Source: Amycolatopsis bullii (GTDB lineage Bacteria; Actinomycetota; Actinomycetes; Mycobacteriales; Pseudonocardiaceae). Taken from it: a stretch of DNA of 64,000 nucleotides. The translations under genes were made by a program, and so were the position numbers. Shown here piece after piece: positions 31,850 through 38,427 of this stretch (the stretch's first letter is position 1; each line of letters starts with the position of its first letter). Where the stretch lies: positions 1-64,000 of the forward strand of contig NZ_BNAW01000039.1 in assembly GCF_014654205.1 (NCBI RefSeq). Direction: 5' to 3'. Below the pieces are notes generated by a model that searched no databases, was not told the origin of the DNA, and saw only the letters and a list, made by a program, of their open reading frames with translations.

Positions 31850-33205
31850 GTGACCGCAAGCACCACCGCCGCGCCGCAGGCCCCGGCGCCCCGCCAGCGC
31901 AGGCTGCAGACCGAAATCCCCGGCCCTCTCTCGCGCGAGCTGCAGCAGCGGCGCACCGGCGCCGTCGCCGCCGGGGTCAGCTCGGTGCTGCCGGTCTACG
32001 TCACCTCGGCCAGCGGCGGCCTGCTCACCGACGCCGACGGCAACGTGCTGATCGACTTCGGCTCCGGCATCGCGGTGACCAACGTCGGGCACTCCGCGCC
32101 TGCAGTCGTCGACCGCGTCCGCAAGCAGGCGTGCTGGTTCACCCACACCTGCTTCATGGTCACGCCGTACGAGGGGTACGTCGAGGTCTGCGAAGCGCTG
32201 GCCGAGCTGACGCCGGGCGACCACGCGAAGAAGTCGGTGTTGTTCAACTCGGGCGCCGAAGCCGTCGAGAACGCCGTGAAGATCGCGCGCGTGGCGACCG
32301 GGCGCCAGGCCGTCGTCGTGTTCGACCACGCCTACCACGGCCGCACCAACCTGACGATGGGCATGACCGCGAAGTCCGTGCCCTACAAGCACGGTTTCGG
32401 CCCGTTCGCGCCCGAGATCTACCGCGTGCCGGGCTCGTACCCGTTCCGCGACGGCCTGTCCGGTCCCGAAGCGGCCGCGCTGGCCATCGACCGGGTCGAG
32501 AAGCAGATCGGCGGCGACCAGGTGGCCGCCGTGGTTTTGGAGCCGATCCAGGGCGAAGGCGGCTTCATCGAGCCCGCGCGCGGCTTCCTGCCCGCGATCG
32601 CGGCCTGGTGCCGCGAAAACGGCGTCGTGTACGTCGCCGACGAGGTCCAGACGGGCTTCTGCCGCACCGGTTCGTGGTTCGCGTCCACCGACGAGGACGT
32701 GGTGCCGGACCTGATCGCCACGGCCAAGGGCATCGCGGGCGGCCTGCCGCTGTCCGCCGTCACCGGCCGGGCCGAGCTGCTCGACGCGGTCCCGCCGGGC
32801 GGCCTCGGCGGCACATACGGCGGCAACCCGATCGCCTGCGCCGCGGCGCTCGGCTCGATCGAGACGATGAAGACCGAGGACCTCGCCGCGTCGGCCAAGC
32901 GGATCGAAGGCGTCGTCCTGCCGCGGCTGCGCGCGCTGGCCGACGAGACCGGCGTCATCGGCGACGTCCGCGGGCGCGGCGCGATGCTGGCCGCGGAGTT
33001 CGTTCACGCCGGCACTTCGGAGCCCGACGCCGACCTGACCAAGCGGGTCGCGGCGGCGTGTCACCGCGCCGGTGTGGTGGTGCTGACCTGCGGCACGTAC
33101 GGCAACGTCGTCCGGCTGCTGCCGCCGCTGTCGCTGGCGGACGACCTGCTCGACGAGGGCCTTTCGGTGCTCGAACACGCCGTCCGGACGGAGGCCCGCG
33201 CGTGA
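31850..33205 (+). CDS. gabT: 4-aminobutyrate aminotransferase
   Basis: 451 residues, class III PLP aminotransferase. PLP-binding segments are FNSGAEAVENAVKIAR, FDHAYHGRTN and the internal-aldimine Lys near residue 293 in ATAKGIAGGLPLS; ADEVQTGFCRTG carries the conserved Asp. It moves the amino group of GABA to 2-oxoglutarate, giving succinate semialdehyde. The GTG at 31850 has AGGAG. Its stop overlaps the next start as GTGA, so the two are coupled. It might also act on putrescine, for which no other aminotransferase is visible. Confidence 0.93.
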   Translation: MTASTTAAPQAPAPRQRRLQTEIPGPLSRELQQRRTGAVAAGVSSVLPVYVTSASGGLLTDADGNVLIDFGSGIAVTNVGHSAPAVVDRVRKQACWFTHTCFMVTPYEGYVEVCEALAELTPGDHAKKSVLFNSGAEAVENAVKIARVATGRQAVVVFDHAYHGRTNLTMGMTAKSVPYKHGFGPFAPEIYRVPGSYPFRDGLSGPEAAALAIDRVEKQIGGDQVAAVVLEPIQGEGGFIEPARGFLPAIAAWCRENGVVYVADEVQTGFCRTGSWFASTDEDVVPDLIATAKGIAGGLPLSAVTGRAELLDAVPPGGLGGTYGGNPIACAAALGSIETMKTEDLAASAKRIEGVVLPRLRALADETGVIGDVRGRGAMLAAEFVHAGTSEPDADLTKRVAAACHRAGVVVLTCGTYGNVVRLLPPLSLADDLLDEGLSVLEHAVRTEARA

Positions 33206-34629
33206 CGTTCCCGTTCTGGGTCGCCGGGAAACCGGTGACCGGCGGTGCGACCGCCTCGGTCGAGCACCCGTACGACGGTACTTCGGCGGGGTCCCACTTC
33301 GTGCCGTCGGAGGCGGACGTCGAGGCCGCGGTGCAGGCCGCGGCCGACGTCGCCGACGAGTTCGCGACGCTGCCCGCCCACGTCCGCGCGGGGGCGTTGG
33401 ACCACGTGTCCCGTTCGCTGGGTGAGCGGTCCGAAGAGATCGCCGCGCTGATCACGGCGGAGTCGGGCAAGCCGCTGAAGTGGGCCCGCGGCGAGGTGGG
33501 GCGCGCGGTGTCGACGTTCCGCTGGGCGGCGGAGGAGGCCCGCCGGTTCTCGGGCGAGCTGCAGCGGCTCGACACGGACCCGGGCGGCACCGGCCGGCTG
33601 GCGCTGGTGCGGCGGGTGCCGCGCGGCCCGGTGCTGGGCATCACGCCGTTCAACTTCCCGCTGAACCTGGTGGCGCACAAGGTGGCCCCGGCGCTCGCGG
33701 TGGGCGCGCCGATCGTGCTCAAGCCCGCGCCGTCGACCCCGCTGACGGCGTTGCTGCTCGGCGAGATCCTGGCTTCGGCGGACCTGCCGGCGGGCTCGTG
33801 GTCGATCCTGCCGGTGGACAACGAGACGTCGTCGCGGCTGGTCGAGGACCCGCGGCTGCCGGTGGTGTCGTTCACCGGCTCGGTCCCGGTGGGCTGGGCG
33901 ATCCGCGACCGCGTACCGCGCAAGCACGTGGCGCTGGAACTGGGCGGCAACGCGGCGGTCCTGGTCTGCCCGGACTGGCCGGACCTGGACTTCGCGGCGC
34001 AGCGGATCGCGACCTTCGCGATGTACCAGGCGGGGCAGTCGTGCATCTCGGTGCAGCGGGTGTATGCGCACACTTCGGTGTTCGACGCGCTGGCCGCGAA
34101 GGTCGTCTCGGAGGTGCGCGCGTTGGGAGTGGGCGACCCCCGGGCGGAGGGTGTCGACGTCGGCCCGCTGATCAACCCCGACGCCGCCTCCCGGGTTTCG
34201 TCGTGGATCTCTTCGGCGGTGTCCGCGGGCGCCCGCCTCCTGACCGGCGGCGGCCGGTCAGGGGCGACGGTCGAGCCGACGGTGCTGGCGGACGTCCCGG
34301 AGGACGCGCCGGTGATGGCCGAGGAGGTGTTCGGGCCGGTGGTCTCGCTGGTCCGGGTGTCGTCGGTCGAGGAGGGGGTTTCGCGGATCAACGCGTCCCG
34401 GTTCGGGCTGCAGGCGGGGGTGTTCACCCGCGATGTCCCGACGGCGTTCTCGGTGTCGGCGGCTCTTCGCGTGGGTGGCGTGATCGTCGGTGACGTGCCG
34501 AGCTTCCGGGCCGACCAGATGCCGTACGGCGGCGTGAAGGACTCGGGCGTGGGCCGCGAAGGCCCGGCGGCGGCGATGGCGGACTTCACGGAGGAGCGGG
34601 TAACGGTCTTGACCGGCCTGACGCTCTGA
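33202..34629 (+). CDS. Succinate-semialdehyde-type aldehyde dehydrogenase
   Basis: 475 residues. Catalytic Cys near 281 in AGQSCISVQR, Glu in LELGGNAA, cofactor segments ITPFNFPLNL and FTGSVPVG. Position after gabT predicts oxidation of succinate semialdehyde to succinate. By sequence style it is nearer a general ALDH group (MMSDH/phosphonoacetaldehyde-like: RVPRGPVLGITPFNFPLN) than classical GabD, so the substrate is context-based. GTG start overlaps the gabT stop by four bases. Confidence 0.82.
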   Translation: MTFPFWVAGKPVTGGATASVEHPYDGTSAGSHFVPSEADVEAAVQAAADVADEFATLPAHVRAGALDHVSRSLGERSEEIAALITAESGKPLKWARGEVGRAVSTFRWAAEEARRFSGELQRLDTDPGGTGRLALVRRVPRGPVLGITPFNFPLNLVAHKVAPALAVGAPIVLKPAPSTPLTALLLGEILASADLPAGSWSILPVDNETSSRLVEDPRLPVVSFTGSVPVGWAIRDRVPRKHVALELGGNAAVLVCPDWPDLDFAAQRIATFAMYQAGQSCISVQRVYAHTSVFDALAAKVVSEVRALGVGDPRAEGVDVGPLINPDAASRVSSWISSAVSAGARLLTGGGRSGATVEPTVLADVPEDAPVMAEEVFGPVVSLVRVSSVEEGVSRINASRFGLQAGVFTRDVPTAFSVSAALRVGGVIVGDVPSFRADQMPYGGVKDSGVGREGPAAAMADFTEERVTVLTGLTL

Positions 34630-34686
34630 AACAGCTCGCTCCCGGTCCGGCTCGAGCGTAGCCTCGGGCCGGACAGGGAGCGCCCC

Positions 34687-34977
34687 ATGACACTGCCCCG
34701 CAAGGGTTCGCGGCTCATCACCGTCGACGGCACCGCCTACCGCTGGACGGTCCGCCGCAAGCCGACCTACTCGAAGGGGCTCGGCGCCACGATGACCTTC
34801 GCCGTCGAACTCGCCGAGGGGCCCGGTGCCACCCTCGTCGTGGACACCGGCCGGCCGCGGCCGGACAACTGGCTTCACCTCACCACCGAGTCGGTCCGCC
34901 CGGCCGAAGTCGCCGAAGCCGTTCGTGCCGCGGTGGCCACCGGCTTCGGCTTCAGAGCCCGGCCAGCACAGCCGTGA
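34687..34977 (+). CDS. Small conserved-type protein of unknown function
   Basis: 96 residues, no TM segment; a beta-rich start (SRLITVDGTAYRWTVRRKP) and a C-terminal helix. I do not recognise a family by name; similar small proteins occur in actinomycetes. It has an AGGGAG ribosome-binding site at good distance from the ATG. The 3' end overlaps the convergent gene by 26 bases. Confidence 0.6.
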   Translation: MTLPRKGSRLITVDGTAYRWTVRRKPTYSKGLGATMTFAVELAEGPGATLVVDTGRPRPDNWLHLTTESVRPAEVAEAVRAAVATGFGFRARPAQP

Positions 34978-35725
34978 GGGCCTCGTGCGCCTCGACCAGC
35001 GAAGGCCCGTACCAGGTGAGGTGGCGGCCCGACACCAGGACGTACCGCGCGTCCGGGAAGTGGTCGGGCCCGTCGTCCTCGGTGAACAGGTACGGCTCGT
35101 CCGGCAGCACCAGCAGGTCCGCGTCCGCGCTCAGGTGTGCCCGCAGCTCCTCCACGTCCGGCCGCGGGTAACGCTCCTCCGCCGTCGCATACACGTTCGC
35201 CACGCCCACCCGGCGCAGGACGTCCCCCGCGAACGTGTCGCGGCCCAGGACGATCCACGGCTTGCGCCACACCGGGACCACCGCGTGGAAGAGCACCGGC
35301 CGGACCTCCCGCCAGGCTTCCTCCGCCGCCACCAGCCACTCCGGCTCGGCCAGCTCGTACGCCTGGGTCAGGATCCGCCGCAGGGAGCCCAGCGCGGCCG
35401 GCACCGACGCCGCCGCGGCCATCACCCAGACCGGGATTCCGTTGGCGCGCAGGCGTTCCACGTCCTCCTGGCGGTTCTCCTCCGCGTTGGCCAGCACCAG
35501 GTCCGGCGCCAGGTCGAGCACCCGGTCCAGCTTCGGGTACTTCGACCCACCCACGCGCGGAACGTCCAAACTGGATGGATGCGTGCAGTAGTCCGTCGCG
35601 CCGGCCAGGCGTCCGGGCGCGCTGACTTCGACCGCTTCGGTCAGCGACGGCACGAGCGACACCACGCGTGCGGCCGGTCCGGACAGCGGGACCGGCTCAC
35701 CGAGATCGTCGACCAGGTACGTCAT
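34952..35725 (-). CDS. Helical-backbone metal-receptor (TroA/BtuF-like) protein
   Basis: 257 residues of the periplasmic-binding TroA/BtuF fold: RVVSLVPSLTEAV at the N-terminus, GATDYCTHP, the DLAPDLVLANAEENRQEDVERLRANGIPV strand-helix unit, and WYGPSLVEAH at the end. There is no signal peptide, so unlike BtuF it should be cytosolic. Such proteins are found next to metal or cofactor genes with unknown roles. The ATG overlaps the RNB stop (ATGA), so it is translated together with the nuclease. Confidence 0.78.
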   Translation of the reverse strand: MTYLVDDLGEPVPLSGPAARVVSLVPSLTEAVEVSAPGRLAGATDYCTHPSSLDVPRVGGSKYPKLDRVLDLAPDLVLANAEENRQEDVERLRANGIPVWVMAAAASVPAALGSLRRILTQAYELAEPEWLVAAEEAWREVRPVLFHAVVPVWRKPWIVLGRDTFAGDVLRRVGVANVYATAEERYPRPDVEELRAHLSADADLLVLPDEPYLFTEDDGPDHFPDARYVLVSGRHLTWYGPSLVEAHEALTAVLAGL

Positions 35726-37140
35726 GCGCGTTCGAACGACACCTTCCGCTTGTCGACGTCGACCGCGGTCAGCCGGACCGCGATCCGCTCCCCCGCGGTC
35801 AGCTTCTCCCCCGCGCACTTCGCCATCACCGTCGGGTCCTCAACCAGGATCTCCGCTTTGTTCTCGTCCGCGCGCAGCACCACCGCGCTGAACTCGCCGC
35901 CGACGTGCTCGGCCAGCACCCACGCCTCGACCTGGTCGATGCACGCCCGCTCGACCTTCGCGGCGAGCGTGTCCGACGCGCTCATCCTCTCCGGGACGTC
36001 GGCCAGCGCCGCCCGCACCCACTCCGGGACTTCGCGCCCGGCCGAGACAGCGAGGCAGATCTCCGTGGCGAACCGGTCGACCAGCCGCCGGATCGGCGCG
36101 GTGACGTGGGCGTACGCGCCGCCGATACCCGCGTGCGTCGTCAGCGACGGCAGCTCGCCGTCGAACGCCGTGTAGCCCGCGCCGCGCAGGAGCCGCGTGG
36201 TGTCGGCGTAGAGCGCCATCGACGCCGGCTGGCCGGGGTCCAATCGGGACAGGAACTCCGAAACGGTCGTCTCCGGCGCCCACGGGATGCCCAGCGCCTC
36301 CGCCGAGCGGCGCAGCCAGTCGACGGCCTCGGGCTCCGGGTCGGGCAGCGTGCGCAGCACGCCGATCCGCGCGTCGAGCATGATCCGCGCCGCGGCCATC
36401 CCGGTGAGCAGCGAGATTTCGGCGTTCCAGGCGTCGACGGCGGTGCGCGGGCGGCGGGCGAGCACCCAGCCGCCGTCCGGGTCGCCGGTGATCTCCTGCT
36501 CCGGCAGCTGCAGTTCGACCGCGCCGCGCCGGACGGCCAGCTCGCGGCGCCGCCGGCCGAGCTCGGGCAGCGCGGCCACCGACGGGTGCGGGTTCCCGGC
36601 GTCGAGCGCGGCCTGCACCGTCTCGTAGTCGAACTGCTCGGTGGACCGGACCAGCGCGCGGCGGACCCGGGTGGCCGTCGGCTCGCCCGCGTCGTCGGTC
36701 TCGATGGTCCAGAGCACCGCGGGCCGGATCTCGCCGGGCAGCAGGCTCGCCGCGCCTTCGGAGAGCACCGGCGGGTGCAGCGGGACGTTGCCGTCGGGCA
36801 GGTAGAGCGTCTGCCCGCGCAGGCGCGACTCGCGGTCGAGCGCGCCACCGGGCGGGACGAACGCGGCGAGGTCGGCGATGGCGTAGTGGACGCGGAAGCC
36901 GTGCGCGGTCTTCTCGACGACCATCGCCTGGTCGAGGTCCTTGGCGCCGGGCGGGTCGATGGTGACCAGCGGCAGGTCCGTCGCGTCCTCCCGGGGGCCG
37001 GCGCTGGCCAGGGGGTCGAGGACGGCCGCCTCCGCCTCGGCGAGCACCTCGGGCCCGAACGACTCCGGCAGCGAAAACTCGGCACGCAGGGGGCCGAAGT
37101 CCCCGCCCGCCGAGTGTGTCCTGATCACGAGGGGAGGCAC
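35722..37140 (-). CDS. RNB-domain (RNase II/R family) ribonuclease
   Basis: 472 residues. The RNB catalytic region has Mg-binding Asp residues in DPPGAKDLDQAM (near 63-74) and the HYAIADLAAFV and THAGIGGAYAHVTAPIRRLVDRF motifs. N-terminal cold-shock domains of RNase II/R are absent, and the C-terminal OB/S1 part is short. It is expected to degrade RNA 3' to 5'. The compact type is common in actinobacteria. A TAGGGT box six bases before the GTG suggests a leaderless message. Confidence 0.88.
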   Translation of the reverse strand: MPPLVIRTHSAGGDFGPLRAEFSLPESFGPEVLAEAEAAVLDPLASAGPREDATDLPLVTIDPPGAKDLDQAMVVEKTAHGFRVHYAIADLAAFVPPGGALDRESRLRGQTLYLPDGNVPLHPPVLSEGAASLLPGEIRPAVLWTIETDDAGEPTATRVRRALVRSTEQFDYETVQAALDAGNPHPSVAALPELGRRRRELAVRRGAVELQLPEQEITGDPDGGWVLARRPRTAVDAWNAEISLLTGMAAARIMLDARIGVLRTLPDPEPEAVDWLRRSAEALGIPWAPETTVSEFLSRLDPGQPASMALYADTTRLLRGAGYTAFDGELPSLTTHAGIGGAYAHVTAPIRRLVDRFATEICLAVSAGREVPEWVRAALADVPERMSASDTLAAKVERACIDQVEAWVLAEHVGGEFSAVVLRADENKAEILVEDPTVMAKCAGEKLTAGERIAVRLTAVDVDKRKVSFERA

Positions 37141-37146
37141 CCCCCA

Positions 37147-37152
37147 ACCCTA
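37147..37152 (-). promoter_or_regulatory. -10 box for leaderless RNB gene
   Basis: TAGGGT ends exactly six bases before the GTG at 37140 on the minus strand. No Shine-Dalgarno sequence is present. Confidence 0.5.
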
Positions 37153-37219
37153 ACCCGGTTCCGGCCCGGAGATCGCCCGATCGGGCGCGGGCCAGTCGGG
37201 TGTACGTTGCTCGGGCCAT

Positions 37220-37238
37220 AATGAAAACCGTCATCATT
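37220..37238. promoter_or_regulatory. Zur-like operator upstream of CooC-type ATPase
   Basis: AATGAAAACCGTCATCATT: inverted half-sites AATGA and TCATT separated by nine bases, preceded by T. It resembles the actinobacterial zinc uptake regulator box, whose core is TGAAA-N-TTTCA-like with flanking AA/TT; the left half matches better than the right. It ends 19 bases before the GTG start. Confidence 0.5.
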
Positions 37239-37257
37239 GCCAGAAGGGGACCCGACC

Positions 37258-38202
37258 GTGAAGATCGCGTTCGTCGGCAAGGGCGGCAGCGGCAAGACCA
37301 CGCTGTCGTCGCTGTTCGTGGCCTACCTCGCCGACGCCGGCCTGCCGGTGCTGGCCATCGACGCCGACATCAACCAGCACCTCGCGGTGGCGCTCGGCGC
37401 GACCGAGGAAGAAGCGCTCGCCTGGCCGACGCTGGGCGACAACATGGCGCTGATCAAGGAGTACCTGCGCGGCGACAACCCGCGGATCCCCGACGCGGCG
37501 TCGATGATCAAGACCACCCCGCCGGGCCGCGGCTCGCGGCTGGTCCGGCCGTTCGAGGACAACCCGGTCTTCGCGGCGTGCTTCCGGCAGCTGGGCGGCG
37601 TGCGGCTCGGCGTCACCGGCCAGTTCGACGAGGACGACCTCGGCGTCAAGTGCTACCACTCGAAGGTGGGAGCCGCGGAGCTGCTGCTCAACCACATGGT
37701 CGACGTCGACGGCGAGTACGTCGTGATGGACATGACGGCGGGGGCGGACGCGTTCGCGTCGGGGCTGTTCACCCGGTTCGACGTGACGTTCCTGGTGTGC
37801 GAGCCGACGGTCCGGAGCGTCGGCGTGTACCGCCAGTACGCGGACTACGCCCGCGACTTCGGCGTGCGGCTGGTGGTGGTCGGCAACAAGGTGACGGACG
37901 CGGAGGACGTCGAATTCCTGCAGGAGCAGGTCGGCTCGGCGTTGCTGGGGTGGCTGTCGGCGTCAGGGCACGTACGCGCGGCCGAGCGCGGCACGGCCCG
38001 GCCGATCGCGGAGCTCGAGCCGGTCAACCTTTCGACGCTGGCCTCGATGCGGTCGACGGTCGACGCGGAGCAGCGCGACTGGGCGCGCTACCAGCGCCAG
38101 GCGGTCGAGTTCCACCTGCGCAACGCGGCGGCCTGGGCGGGCGCCGACCTCGCCGCGCAGGTGGACCCGGAGTTCGTGCTGAGCCCGGAGCTGACGGTCT
38201 AG
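37258..38202 (+). CDS. CooC/MinD-type P-loop ATPase
   Basis: 314 residues. Deviant Walker A GKGGSGKTT (residues 7-15), switch-like DADINQHLAVALG, a Cys in GVKCYHSKVGAAE and the DMTAGADAFASG switch region. This is the CooC branch of SIMIBI ATPases, whose best-known members insert nickel into CO dehydrogenase. No CODH, hydrogenase or urease gene is in the window, so the client is unknown. I chose the GTG at 37258, with AAGGGGA, because the KIAFVGKGG start is family-typical. A Zur-like box lies just upstream. Confidence 0.82.
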   Translation: MKIAFVGKGGSGKTTLSSLFVAYLADAGLPVLAIDADINQHLAVALGATEEEALAWPTLGDNMALIKEYLRGDNPRIPDAASMIKTTPPGRGSRLVRPFEDNPVFAACFRQLGGVRLGVTGQFDEDDLGVKCYHSKVGAAELLLNHMVDVDGEYVVMDMTAGADAFASGLFTRFDVTFLVCEPTVRSVGVYRQYADYARDFGVRLVVVGNKVTDAEDVEFLQEQVGSALLGWLSASGHVRAAERGTARPIAELEPVNLSTLASMRSTVDAEQRDWARYQRQAVEFHLRNAAAWAGADLAAQVDPEFVLSPELTV

Positions 38203-38396
38203 TCGTCGTTCCACTTGGCGTCGGCGGCGTCGGCCTGCCGGGTGCGTTCCTTGGCGATGTCGAGGGCGCGCCGGGCGGTGGCCTCGTCGGGGTACGGGCC
38301 GAGCAGATCGACGCTGCGGCTGCGTTCGAGGTGCTCGACCTGGTGCGTGCGGGTGTTGTAGTACCACCCCTGGTCCGGGTTCGGGTCTTTGGACAT
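38199..38396 (-). CDS. Small SPOR-like protein
   Basis: 65 residues with the layout of tiny actinobacterial SPOR-type proteins: GWYYNTRTHQVEHL, then a LLGPYPDEATARRALD helix. The core could bind denuded glycan strands but there is no signal peptide or TM, so a role at the wall is doubtful. Its stop overlaps the stop of the ATPase gene on the other strand. It lies 31 bp downstream of the large disordered protein gene. Confidence 0.65.
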   Translation of the reverse strand: MSKDPNPDQGWYYNTRTHQVEHLERSRSVDLLGPYPDEATARRALDIAKERTRQADAADAKWNDD

Positions 38397-38427
38397 GGTC
38401 CTAGGTTCGCACCCCCGGGCCGGTTTT

